A stretch of DNA of 30,786 nucleotides from positions 1 through 30,786 of the IMG/VR virus record IMGVR_UViG_3300042475_005213; one strand, written 5' to 3'. The translations under genes were made by a program, and so were the position numbers. The notes under the pieces are model-generated. The model was not told the DNA's origin, did no database searches, and worked only from the letters and a program-made list of their open reading frames with translations. Below, piece after piece: positions 5,644 to 12,198 of the stretch (positions within the stretch are counted from its first letter, which is position 1; every line of letters starts with the position of its first letter). The stretch is from a virus.

Positions 5644-5672
5644 TTGACAATTTTTTAAGAGTCTTTTAAGTT
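5644..5672 (+). promoter_or_regulatory. Promoter-like sequence of a very short transcription unit
   Basis: TTGACA (5644-5649), 17 bp, TAAGTT (5667-5672), which keeps the three most conserved -10 positions. It shares ATTATTGACA and AGTCTTTTA with the array promoter region. Confidence 0.4.
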
Positions 5673-5678
5673 ATTGTT

Positions 5679-5725
5679 ATCTCAATCAAAATTGCGGCGG
5701 TTTCCTGTTCCCGCCGCTTTTTTTT
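5679..5725 (+). ncRNA. Possible short RNA of about 50 bases
   Basis: From the expected start near 5679 to the end of a strong terminator there is room for only about 47 bases and no reading frame. The RNA would be a short unpaired leader plus one GC-rich hairpin. Nothing downstream depends on it, since the next gene has its own promoter at 5749-5777. It could also be a terminator that merely protects the next operon from read-through. Confidence 0.35.
5694..5725 (+). terminator. Strong intrinsic terminator
   Basis: GCGGCGG (5694-5700) and CCGCCGC (5711-5717) form a perfect 7-bp GC stem with a 10-base loop, followed by eight T. It insulates the 5812 operon from upstream transcription. Confidence 0.88.
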
Positions 5726-5748
5726 GCACTATTTTATAGCATTTCATC

Positions 5749-5777
5749 TTTACTTTACAAACATACTCAAGTATAAT
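5749..5777 (+). promoter_or_regulatory. Promoter of the 5812-7765 operon
   Basis: TTTACT (5749-5754), 17 bp, perfect TATAAT (5772-5777). The start site near 5784 leaves a short leader ending in AGGAGG before the ATG at 5812. A likely early rightward promoter read by host sigma70-type polymerase. Confidence 0.6.
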
Positions 5778-5811
5778 AGAAAAGACCCGATAAGAGAGAC
5801 AGGAGGGTATT

Positions 5812-6168
5812 ATGACTATCTATTTAACATCTAAAAGAGCATTGACTAAAGTTCCCGATGCTCACTTAACCGATTTTATGATGCAATTTAACACGTTTGG
5901 TTGGGAATACAGGGACGAGATGCGCAGCGATGCAGATTTCAGTAAAGCAGATTTTGATAAAGTGTATGAAGCAGTCATTGACTTGTTTTATGTTGCAAAT
6001 TATCAAAACACGACTAGATTTGAAATTACAGCAACAGAAACTAGCTACAATTACACTTATAATATCGATAAGTTTAATAAAAACTGCATAGCACATTTAG
6101 CAAAAGCTAAAATTGTCGCAGAGCGCATCACAGCAGAACTCAACAAAGAGTTTGCAGAACAAGACTAA
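5812..6168 (+). CDS. Hypothetical early protein, 118 aa
   Basis: A small protein with an excellent ribosome site (AGGAGG, seven bases before ATG) directly behind a TATAAT promoter and closed by its own terminator, so it is probably made early and in quantity. It is mixed alpha/beta, rich in Asp, Phe, Tyr and Asn: EYRDEMRSDADFSKADF, VYEAVIDLFYVANYQNTTRF, then a helical C-terminus (KAKIVAERITAELNKEF). No signal peptide, membrane segment or cysteine. I do not recognise a family. Its place as first gene of an early operon fits a host-takeover or anti-defence protein, which is only inference. Confidence 0.8.
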   Translation: MTIYLTSKRALTKVPDAHLTDFMMQFNTFGWEYRDEMRSDADFSKADFDKVYEAVIDLFYVANYQNTTRFEITATETSYNYTYNIDKFNKNCIAHLAKAKIVAERITAELNKEFAEQD

Positions 6169-6171
6169 AGC

Positions 6172-6200
6172 GAACCCCTGGGTTTCCTAGGGGTTCTTTT
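6172..6200 (+). terminator. Intrinsic terminator
   Basis: GAACCCCT (6172-6179) and AGGGGTTC (6189-6196) form a perfect 8-bp stem, 9-base loop, then TTTT. It would let only part of the transcription pass to the next three genes. Confidence 0.85.
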
Positions 6201-6264
6201 ATTGCTCATTAACAAAAGAGCAAAAAAACGTTATTAAGAAAATCTTTAAGAACAAGGAGGTTAA

Positions 6265-6915
6265 GTGCTTACTAATAATTTTAAAAATTTAAAATCTGAC
6301 TTCAAAATTTATCTAACTGATAATTTTAAAAATTTTAGTCTTCAAAAAGATTTTGAATTGGGCAAACTGTATTTCAACTCGTTAAGCCAAAACACAATGA
6401 TAATTTATTGGTTCGAAGAACATTTTAAAAAAATGATCGAAGAAGACGCAACGTTTGAGTATATTACAGCTATTACGGCATCAGACACTTATTTAATTGA
6501 TAATAAAATTTCTTTTACTACAAAAGACCCAAGAATTAATAAACTTTACGTCCCAAAAGCTCGAATCGGTTACTTGCAGCGGGATATGTTATCCATGCTT
6601 AATCACTTCTTAACTCAAATTAATTTGTTGGATGCAACAGTCCTAAAAAAATTTAAAGAATTATTTGAAGAAAACTCACCATCTTTAGCTAAAATTATTT
6701 TAATTTTTAGAAATTTAATTGAAAATTTTTATGATGATTTTAAAATTCAATTTTTTTGTAGCCGAATGCTTGACCCACAATTGCCGCTTATGTATGCACA
6801 GCGTGCAGACTTTATGGATAATATCATTAATTCTATTAACAACAAAACAATGAACGCAGACTTTATCAAAGTTATTATTAATTACATTGACCACAGAATA
6901 AGCGAGAATTTATGA
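6265..6915 (+). CDS. Hypothetical protein, 216 aa, first of a paralogous pair
   Basis: GTG start with AAGGAGG four bases upstream. A Lys/Asn/Phe-rich, helical protein without known motifs. Its middle and C-terminus (YVPKARIGYLQRDMLSMLNH, then DATVLKKFKELFEE and FKIQFFCSRM) align by eye with the next gene (YSPKEATGYFKSDVEWLIQQ, KDTLKFYQRLLSLE, AKFFCFRLR). The shared pattern is PKxxxGYxxxD, a helix with TLK/VLK, and a final FFC-R block. The two genes therefore look like an ancient tandem duplication. The stop overlaps the next ATG (ATGA), so the products may be made in equal amounts and form a heteromer. Function unknown. Confidence 0.75.
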   Translation: MLTNNFKNLKSDFKIYLTDNFKNFSLQKDFELGKLYFNSLSQNTMIIYWFEEHFKKMIEEDATFEYITAITASDTYLIDNKISFTTKDPRINKLYVPKARIGYLQRDMLSMLNHFLTQINLLDATVLKKFKELFEENSPSLAKIILIFRNLIENFYDDFKIQFFCSRMLDPQLPLMYAQRADFMDNIINSINNKTMNADFIKVIINYIDHRISENL

Positions 6916-7538
6916 CAACAAATGACAAGGACAACATATCTCCAACAGCCTTTATTGCATCTCTTATTTGTTCTGATGCACTCACAGAATTATTTGAAAC
7001 AACAGAAACAAAAGAGGCAACATTTATTTACCATGATTTGGTTGAAGATATCCTGTTTTCTGTGGATTATTTCGAACAAAATAGACTTGAAAATCTCAAA
7101 CAAAATAAAAATTTTCGTTTTGTTTTATCATTGAATACAATTAATGACAAAAAACTCACAACTTTTGGCACAGTTTTTATCGAAAAATTTATTGAATACC
7201 TAAAAACTTACGATGTGATAACGAATAATATTTATTATTCGCCAAAGGAAGCAACAGGTTATTTTAAATCCGATGTGGAATGGTTAATCCAACAAATTAA
7301 GATTGAGATTGATAATTTAAATAAAGACACACTCAAGTTTTATCAAAGACTTTTAAGTTTAGAGACGCGCAATAAAAATCGGTCGCATCTTATTTTTAAA
7401 ACATTGCCAACAAACTCATTTAAAAATTTTGACGCCAAATTTTTCTGTTTTAGGTTGCGCACTGCATTTAAAACTGTGTCAGCTTTTCAGATAGAAATTC
7501 TCCACGAAATACAAAACTACATAATGGGTAAAATATGA
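6912..7538 (+). CDS. Hypothetical protein, 208 aa, second of a paralogous pair
   Basis: Begins at an ATG overlapping the stop of the 216-aa gene and itself ends in an ATGA overlap with the next gene. It is rich in Lys, Asn, Phe and Thr and largely helical. It shares the PKxxxGYxxxD and FFC-R blocks with its upstream neighbour; the N-terminal 60 residues diverge, apart from a common EATF/DATF then Y segment (KEATFIYHDL against EDATFEYITA). No catalytic motif, membrane segment or signal peptide seen. The constant coupling of the pair with a small DNA-binding-like protein suggests a functional unit of phage-specific type. Confidence 0.75.
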   Translation: MTTNDKDNISPTAFIASLICSDALTELFETTETKEATFIYHDLVEDILFSVDYFEQNRLENLKQNKNFRFVLSLNTINDKKLTTFGTVFIEKFIEYLKTYDVITNNIYYSPKEATGYFKSDVEWLIQQIKIEIDNLNKDTLKFYQRLLSLETRNKNRSHLIFKTLPTNSFKNFDAKFFCFRLRTAFKTVSAFQIEILHEIQNYIMGKI

Positions 7539-7765
7539 GCAAAATGGGAAGACCGCCAGCACAATGGCTTTTAGACTTACCCGAGGGTGAGTATACAGTA
7601 AAAGATTTAATGAAAATTTCAGGCAAAACACACCAAGGAGTTCGTTGGGCGATGTTTAAATACGCCAAAAGCAAACGGTATGAGCAAACTCGCGGTCATT
7701 TGACTGTTTATTACACGTGGGACGTTGCACATTTTAAAGAATTGATAGTTGCCCCGTCAGGCTGA
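7535..7765 (+). CDS. Small helix-turn-helix-like protein, 76 aa
   Basis: ATG overlaps the preceding stop. The sequence GEYTVKDLMKISGKTHQGVR followed by WAMFKYAKSKRYE reads as a helix-turn-helix (helix DLMKISG, turn, recognition helix HQGVRWAMFKY) with a beta wing (GHLTVYYTWDVAHF). The N-terminus GRPPAQWLLDLP is basic. It probably binds DNA and could regulate its own operon. A 7-bp inverted repeat (TGCCCCG 7750-7756 with CGGGGCA 7786-7792) overlaps its stop codon, without a T-run. Confidence 0.7.
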   Translation: MSKMGRPPAQWLLDLPEGEYTVKDLMKISGKTHQGVRWAMFKYAKSKRYEQTRGHLTVYYTWDVAHFKELIVAPSG

Positions 7766-7815
7766 TAGCTGCAGAACGACGCACCCGGGGCATTCACATC
7801 ATACACTACAAAATT

Positions 7816-7941
7816 ATGAGAAAGCAAATTGAGGAGGGGTTCAGGCGACTTCTTCCCATTTTTATTGCGTTTTTGTTGTCTTATTACAAAAATTTAGTAC
7901 GAATAAACACAATACAAAGTCAGGAGGGTTGGAGATGTTAG
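7816..7941 (+). CDS. Possible 41-aa membrane-active small protein (weak)
   Basis: An open frame MRKQIEEGFRRLLPIFIAFL continuing to a short tail, with a basic amphipathic start and a hydrophobic stretch LLPIFIAFLLSYY. It has no ribosome-binding site before its ATG and overlaps the end of the leftward methyltransferase gene. Two SD-like strings (GAGGAGGGG, AGGAGGG) lie inside it without proper start codons after them. It may be chance; listed because it fills most of the 7766-7937 gap. Confidence 0.2.
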   Translation: MRKQIEEGFRRLLPIFIAFLLSYYKNLVRINTIQSQEGWRC

Positions 7942-8900
7942 CTCAATTCTTTCACATGATTTAAAATGTGCTCTTGTTCAGCTTCATTTAAATTAAAATG
8001 CTCAAATAACATTTTATCAGTCCATAAAATATCTGTAGGTATTAAGGGGACAAATTGCCAAAATTCCCGAGTCAAATGTTGGGCAATTTTTCGTATTCCA
8101 AGCAAATACCTTGCAAAATTTGTTTGCAGATAACTTTGGAACCGTTCAGCTTCTTGTTGTGTTTTAAAGCTACTTACAATTAGATAAGTGTCAGTACAAA
8201 TTTTTCCGGGAGGAATTATAAAAATTTGATGTTTTGGTAAAGTGGAATCTCGATCCTTTCTTCCATAATTTGCGGGAATTGCAATTTTAAAAAGGTTGAT
8301 GAGATTGTGATTTCTTTTAATATCTTGATAATTAGCATACTGAATTTTACGTGCTTGAGTCAAACATGGCACAGCTCTATTATCCGTTGCACTTATGCTT
8401 GAATTTTTTTTAAAATGATCACTATTTAAACCAAACTTATTGCGTGCGGCCATAACATCCGCAATAGTTTGATAATTAAACGCTTTTATTTTTCTTAAAA
8501 TTGAATGCGATTTTACCTCTCGTACAATGACGTCAAACTCTTTTAAGTCTATAAATTCTTGAATGTGATTATTTTGAAATAAGCATAAACCTGAATACCT
8601 ATTTTGATAATGCAAAAAACACAAACCCCCATGCATTTCTATACATGAAAAAATTTGATTAGCTTTTGGAAAATGTTTAATAGCTTTTATTTTGCCACAG
8701 TCTTTGATGCGTTGTCGAAATTTTGTCAAACCTTTTCCTTTAACAAACCATTTCCCAGGAATTAAAAATAAAAATTCCTCAATCTTAAAATCCATCAATT
8801 TTTCAATAAATAAATGGTAAATTGGCCGGGCACTAACTCGATGACCGCCGTCCATTTCGTGATATGGCGGATTCGCAATAGCAATAATTTTACGTGTCAT
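7938..8900 (-). CDS. Adenine DNA methyltransferase, NPPY-bearing half
   Basis: Contains the catalytic motif IV as ANPPYHEM near its N-terminus, followed by LFIEKLMDFKIEEFLFLIPG and KGLTKFRQRI, the usual order after NPPY in Eco57I- or type I-like gamma/alpha adenine methyltransferases, and a C-terminal region that could hold the target-recognition part (QIFIIPPGKICTDTYLIVSS). The S-adenosylmethionine-binding motif is absent here but present in the gene just upstream. I start at the ATG at 8900 (MTRKIIAIANPPY), four bases after the stop of that gene; an ATG at 8933 overlaps it and has no ribosome site. The product likely methylates phage DNA to evade restriction. Confidence 0.78.
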   Translation of the reverse strand: MTRKIIAIANPPYHEMDGGHRVSARPIYHLFIEKLMDFKIEEFLFLIPGKWFVKGKGLTKFRQRIKDCGKIKAIKHFPKANQIFSCIEMHGGLCFLHYQNRYSGLCLFQNNHIQEFIDLKEFDVIVREVKSHSILRKIKAFNYQTIADVMAARNKFGLNSDHFKKNSSISATDNRAVPCLTQARKIQYANYQDIKRNHNLINLFKIAIPANYGRKDRDSTLPKHQIFIIPPGKICTDTYLIVSSFKTQQEAERFQSYLQTNFARYLLGIRKIAQHLTREFWQFVPLIPTDILWTDKMLFEHFNLNEAEQEHILNHVKELS

Positions 8901-8904
8901 AAAT

Positions 8905-9519
8905 TTATAAACTTTCAATAAGTTTAACTGCATTTAAAAAATCGGAAAAAGAAGGCTCTGCATCAAAATCAATAGGCTTGTGCCCGTATTTTTCAAACCA
9001 CAGACGCCCAGCTTTAGTTTTGTAAGCATTGGCTCTTGCAGTTGCCGCATCACTCAAAGATGAAAGCATTTCATTACAATGAACTTTTAATTCAATATAA
9101 GCGACAAGGTGTGCAAAAAAACTTTTGTGAGAATTTATAAATTTCAAATTTATCTCTACGTTTAAGTGTTTTTCTAAAAATTCAAACGTGATTTTAAACA
9201 TACGATATCTGCAAATCTTAATGTTTTCTTCGCAGATATCCACTGCGCATAAATTTTTTAAAGAATCGATGACAGAATTAAAAATGGGGTCAAAGTTATT
9301 TTCTTTTTTATTTTTTTCTAAAAATGCATCGAGCCGTCGCTTATAAATTTGTGTGACAATATTTCCAGTCCCGCAGCATGGGTCAAACAATAATTGCTGG
9401 TCATCTGCCCATATTTCGCTGTTGTCTTTTGCTAATAAATTAAGCATTTCGTCAACCACAGGCAACGGTGTAAAGACCTCACCCAGACTTTTAATACGTT
9501 CTTTACTATGATAAAGCAT
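8905..9519 (-). CDS. Adenine DNA methyltransferase, SAM-binding half
   Basis: A 204-residue protein with GEVFTPLPVVDEML and motif I LFDPCCGTGNIVTQIYKRRL, then the acidic motif II region AVDICEENIKICRYRM. These are the cofactor-binding parts of an N6-adenine methyltransferase. The catalytic NPPY motif follows in the next gene, so the two products together make one enzyme. A C-terminal extension (ARANAYKTKAGRLWFEKYGH to ESL) separates motif II from the stop. ATG at 9519 with AAGGA nine bases upstream. It could be a natural two-subunit enzyme or a once-fused gene split by mutation. It is transcribed against its rightward neighbours and so has its own promoter. Confidence 0.8.
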   Translation of the reverse strand: MLYHSKERIKSLGEVFTPLPVVDEMLNLLAKDNSEIWADDQQLLFDPCCGTGNIVTQIYKRRLDAFLEKNKKENNFDPIFNSVIDSLKNLCAVDICEENIKICRYRMFKITFEFLEKHLNVEINLKFINSHKSFFAHLVAYIELKVHCNEMLSSLSDAATARANAYKTKAGRLWFEKYGHKPIDFDAEPSFSDFLNAVKLIESL

Positions 9520-9578
9520 CAATCCAAGTCCTTAAAAAAGTTGATTCTTATAAAATTTTCGACTAAATTTAATGCTAG

Positions 9579-9661
9579 ATAGCCGAACCCGCCATAAAAA
9601 ACGTCGTCTTACTTTTTTATTAAATCACGCCAACACGCCTACCTTTTAATAATTCGGCTAT
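9579..9661. repeat. Inverted repeat upstream of the methyltransferase
   Basis: ATAGCCGAA (9579-9587) and TTCGGCTAT (9653-9661), 9 bp perfect, 65 bp between, with partial similarity further out. It sits in the divergent control region between the methyltransferase and the 9802 operon and could be an operator pair. Confidence 0.4.
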
Positions 9662-9681
9662 TCTATTCTAATTACAATAAC

Positions 9682-9710
9682 TTGACAAAAATTTTGACAT
9701 CCTTTATTTT
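9682..9710 (+). promoter_or_regulatory. Promoter of the 9802-13588 operon
   Basis: TTGACA (9682-9687), 17 bp, TATTTT (9705-9710). It is the best sigma70-type box pair in this gap and would start a transcript near 9717. Confidence 0.6.
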
Positions 9711-9748
9711 TAAATTTCCTGGCATCCTATCTGTCCTTTGAATATTGC

Positions 9749-9788
9749 GAACACCTCACAAATTATTTTATAGTTTGTGAGTGTTTTA
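9749..9788 (+). terminator. Terminator-like hairpin in the leader (attenuator candidate)
   Basis: CTCACAAA (9755-9762) pairs with TTTGTGAG (9774-9781). After a one-base bulge ACA/TGT extends the stem, and TTTTATT follows. It lies between the promoter at 9682-9710 and the first gene at 9802, so transcripts from that promoter must pass it. Confidence 0.6.
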
Positions 9789-9801
9789 TTATGGTGACTC
9801 G

Positions 9802-10107
9802 ATGAAATGTTTTTTATATATTAAAGAAACTCAAGAAATTATCAGCAAGCATTGTTCAATGAAAGCCGCAGAACGCAAAGCTTATGGAATGCCAATGGAC
9901 GGCAACAAATACCAAATCATCCCACTCTCGGAACTCCCGGTCTCAACGGTTTATATACTAGCTTATCACATTGACCCACTAGAAACTGAAGAGCTTTACG
10001 CTGTTTATTATCACTACCAAGAAGCGTGGGAAGCTGCATCTAAGAACGTAAAAACGCCGCGGTATCTTAGGATGACACCCCGAATTTATTTTAAAACAAT
10101 TTATTGA
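9802..10107 (+). CDS. Hypothetical protein, 101 aa
   Basis: First gene behind the leader hairpin. I use the ATG at 9802 (GGTGA upstream) rather than the GTG at 9781, which lies inside the terminator-like stem. The protein starts MKCFLYIKETQEIISKHCSM, is mixed alpha/beta with many aromatic residues (YAVYYHYQEAWEAASK) and has a basic C-terminus. No family recognised. It may be a small early phage protein acting on the host. Confidence 0.7.
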   Translation: MKCFLYIKETQEIISKHCSMKAAERKAYGMPMDGNKYQIIPLSELPVSTVYILAYHIDPLETEELYAVYYHYQEAWEAASKNVKTPRYLRMTPRIYFKTIY

Positions 10108-10114
10108 GGATAGT

Positions 10115-10576
10115 ATGCCAAAAAAATTTGAAATCCATTTTTATCTTGCACCAATCATGGAGATGCTATCTAAACTTCAAACTGATTATTATGTAAATAT
10201 AGACAAAACACTGTTAAAATTAGTTGAAACAGAAGACTTTGAAATACTGAAAAAATCAGTGATAAAAATCTTGCAAACAAGCGATCGAGATTCTGAATTG
10301 TTAATGGCCGTTGAACGATTGCATAAACTAGACCGTAAGCAAGTAGAGCCTGGGTCTCCCTTTGGATTCCCAAAATTTTATAATACAATTGAGGCCGCAG
10401 CAATTGTGTTAAAATCCATGCACAACCTTAAAAATAATACTTACAATGATGACAAACTAGAAAGTCTATTAGAACAGTCAATTAAGAGTTTTATGGAATA
10501 CACCATAAAGATTACAGAGCGCATCTATAACTCTGAAATAGAAAAGAAACAAGACAATGAAAAATCCGTTGAATGA
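10115..10576 (+). CDS. Hypothetical helical protein, 153 aa
   Basis: ATG preceded by GAGGATAGT. Almost entirely helical by pattern: IMEMLSKLQTDYYVNIDKTL, AVERLHKLDRKQ, a Gly/Pro break (PGSPFGFPKFYNTIE), then AAAIVLKSMHNLKNN and a long charged C-terminal helix. No membrane segment, no metal motif. It is second in a chain of closely packed small genes leading to the terminase. Function unknown. Confidence 0.75.
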   Translation: MPKKFEIHFYLAPIMEMLSKLQTDYYVNIDKTLLKLVETEDFEILKKSVIKILQTSDRDSELLMAVERLHKLDRKQVEPGSPFGFPKFYNTIEAAAIVLKSMHNLKNNTYNDDKLESLLEQSIKSFMEYTIKITERIYNSEIEKKQDNEKSVE

Positions 10577-10826
10577 GAAAAAAATAAAATATTTTAAACT
10601 TAAAAAAACTTTAAAATTGACAAATAAAGTAATAAGATTGTTTACAGAAATCAGCGAGCTAAGGCCAGAGTTGCAAAATGAAAATGAAGTTTACATTAAC
10701 GCAGTGGGCGCCACGATATTCTTTTTAGAGAACACAATGAGAGAATATGCGGACGTTGCGTTAGAAATTCATCAAGCGGAAGAATGCAAAACAAGCACAA
10801 ATTTAACATCTTTAAAACTGCAATAA
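10557..10826 (+). CDS. Hypothetical small basic protein, 89 aa
   Basis: Overlaps the 153-aa gene by 20 bp and the next gene by 43 bp. It is very Lys-rich at the N-terminus (EKKIKYFKLKKTLKLTNK) and then helical (AVGATIFFLENTMREYADVA). The ribosome site is weak, so translation is probably coupled. Not recognised. Confidence 0.6.
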   Translation: MKNPLNEKKIKYFKLKKTLKLTNKVIRLFTEISELRPELQNENEVYINAVGATIFFLENTMREYADVALEIHQAEECKTSTNLTSLKLQ

Positions 10827-11098
10827 GAGGCTACAAGCAACTTGTCACAGATGACTATCAATACGAAAAAAAATATCTAAAAAGTTTGAGCGCAGCAGAT
10901 AAAGAGTGGCTGGAGGCGTTTATTTCGGGTTATTATTTTCGCAACAGTAAAGACTTTCTCAAGTTGAATTTTACAGTCAAACAACGTCGCGAAAGTTTCA
11001 ATCGTCACCGCCCGATTTTAAATGATATTTATTCAAAGTGTAACCGAACATTTCTAAAAGATTTCGGAGATAACAACAATGATAATGACAATTATTGA
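10784..11098 (+). CDS. Hypothetical protein, 104 aa
   Basis: ATG within the previous gene. Contains LSAADKEWLEAFISGYYFRN, a pattern that looks like the small phage proteins found near terminases, then a basic segment (KQRRESFNRHRPILNDIYSK) and a poly-Asn/Asp C-terminus. It might bind DNA through the Arg-rich segment. Family not recognised with confidence. Confidence 0.65.
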   Translation: MQNKHKFNIFKTAIRGYKQLVTDDYQYEKKYLKSLSAADKEWLEAFISGYYFRNSKDFLKLNFTVKQRRESFNRHRPILNDIYSKCNRTFLKDFGDNNNDNDNY

Positions 11099-11363
11099 AG
11101 TTTTTAGTCTAGGATTATTACTCGGAATTATTCCAATGGTTGGCTATATTGCAAAAAAGAAATTTGATGAGATTACAATTAAATTTGACAATGCACAAAT
11201 TGAAATGAAAGACTCAACAGAAAAGCTTTACACTTTACACCAAAACGCCATGAAAAATTATGATGAGCAAAACAAAAAGATTGAAAAATTGCAAACAGAG
11301 CTGACACTTCTCAAAACAGCATCAGCGAATATTTCTCACTTTAAAAAACCTGGTAATTTATGA
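11079..11363 (+). CDS. Small membrane-anchored coiled-coil protein, 94 aa
   Basis: One transmembrane segment at residues about 5-25 (IIEVFSLGLLLGIIPMVGYI), a lysine cluster AKKK right after it, then a long coiled coil (EQNKKIEKLQTELTLLKTAS). The lysines after the membrane helix suggest that the coiled coil stays in the cytoplasm, which speaks against a classical inner-membrane spanin, although length and layout are similar. Start ATG at 11079 with GGAG nine bases upstream. It lies directly before a virion-like gene and the terminase. Possible roles: lysis accessory, membrane tether or anti-superinfection. Confidence 0.65.
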   Translation: MIMTIIEVFSLGLLLGIIPMVGYIAKKKFDEITIKFDNAQIEMKDSTEKLYTLHQNAMKNYDEQNKKIEKLQTELTLLKTASANISHFKKPGNL

Positions 11364-11959
11364 AAATATCCATCTCCAATACGTTTGATATTTCAACAGT
11401 CGCTAATACAAAATCGTATCAAGAGTTACAAAGTTATTTTGATTACGCCAATCGGTTTACTTATGAAACTGTGCAAGCGTTGACAAAAAAACTCACACTG
11501 AACGACAATTTTAGTTATGCAACGTTGAATCTATCGGTGAGTCACGGTGAGCCTATTGTTTTAAAAATTACGAGTTACTCGCATATCTTAATCAATTCAA
11601 TTATTCCAATTTTAACTTACGATATTTCGCAAAATTCACTATCTCAATATGTTTTGACAATCTTTTTTAAACAAACCCAAAACATTTTTGCAAATAGTGC
11701 TACCTGGGTTGCGGGGACAATTGTCAAATATTCTGTGCAAAATATCCAAAATTACAGCATTGGGGATGTGGTCATTTTCTCCGGGTTTCGCAACCAAACC
11801 AACAATGGTACGTTTTTAATTGTTGGAATTGATAGTGATAATAGTTTTGTCTTTGTTCAAAATTACAATAGAGATAATTCGACAGGAGATGAGATTCTCT
11901 CAACATTTACAGGAAAATCACTTGTAAAAAATTTCGTGACAATTGGAGTTATCAATTGA
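11360..11959 (+). CDS. Putative virion protein with FCCH-like beta domain, 199 aa
   Basis: The second half contains YSIGDVVIFSGFRNQTNNGT then FLIVGIDSDNSFVFVQ. This is the GD-v-SG-N-NNGTF-V pattern common in phage tail and head-tail proteins and related to the FCCH beta-barrel. The first half is helical then beta-rich (LNLSVSHGEPIVLKI). It overlaps its neighbours by four bases each. It stands immediately before the terminase genes although the other virion genes are on the opposite strand. A role in head-tail joining or the tail is plausible; the exact family is not certain. Confidence 0.55.
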   Translation: MKISISNTFDISTVANTKSYQELQSYFDYANRFTYETVQALTKKLTLNDNFSYATLNLSVSHGEPIVLKITSYSHILINSIIPILTYDISQNSLSQYVLTIFFKQTQNIFANSATWVAGTIVKYSVQNIQNYSIGDVVIFSGFRNQTNNGTFLIVGIDSDNSFVFVQNYNRDNSTGDEILSTFTGKSLVKNFVTIGVIN

Positions 11960-12198
11960 ACAATCGTGAAAAAATCAGAGCCATTATTGATCAACAAATT
12001 CAGAAGCTTTATGAAATTTCAGACACATCCAGTAAGCCGTTATTTGATAAAGAAATTGACTCACTAGCAAAACTTGCAAAACTTGTTGAGTCAGAAGCAT
12101 TACTCGATAACTTAAAAGACAACGCAAAATTTGATGAACTCACAGAAGAAGAATTGATGCTACTTTACAAATTCAGACAGAGTAAGAACAATGGATAG
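11956..12198 (+). CDS. Candidate terminase small subunit, 80 aa
   Basis: A TTG start with GGAG seven bases upstream, ending inside the first codons of the large subunit. It is fully helical and acidic: NREKIRAIIDQQIQKLYEIS, then KEIDSLAKLAKLVESEALLD and FDELTEEELMLLYKF. The last block resembles the oligomerisation end of several small terminases. No clear N-terminal helix-turn-helix can be pointed to, and the length is short for the family. The call is mainly positional: directly before and overlapping the large subunit. Confidence 0.55.
   Translation: MNNREKIRAIIDQQIQKLYEISDTSSKPLFDKEIDSLAKLAKLVESEALLDNLKDNAKFDELTEEELMLLYKFRQSKNNG

Noticed and set aside
7750-7792. TGCCCCG/CGGGGCA as a terminator of the 5812 operon
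   Set aside because: The loop is 29 bases and no T-run follows, and the left arm lies inside the coding region. Mentioned only under the gene.
8898-8933. Sequencing frameshift joining the two methyltransferase halves
   Set aside because: The overlap frame from 8933 has no ribosome site, whereas an ATG stands four bases after the first stop. A simple indel cannot be proved from one sequence, so both genes are reported as they stand.
11079-11363. Classical i-spanin
   Set aside because: A lysine cluster directly after the membrane helix suggests a cytoplasmic C-terminus, and no o-spanin or holin adjoins it. Kept as an unspecified membrane/coiled-coil protein.
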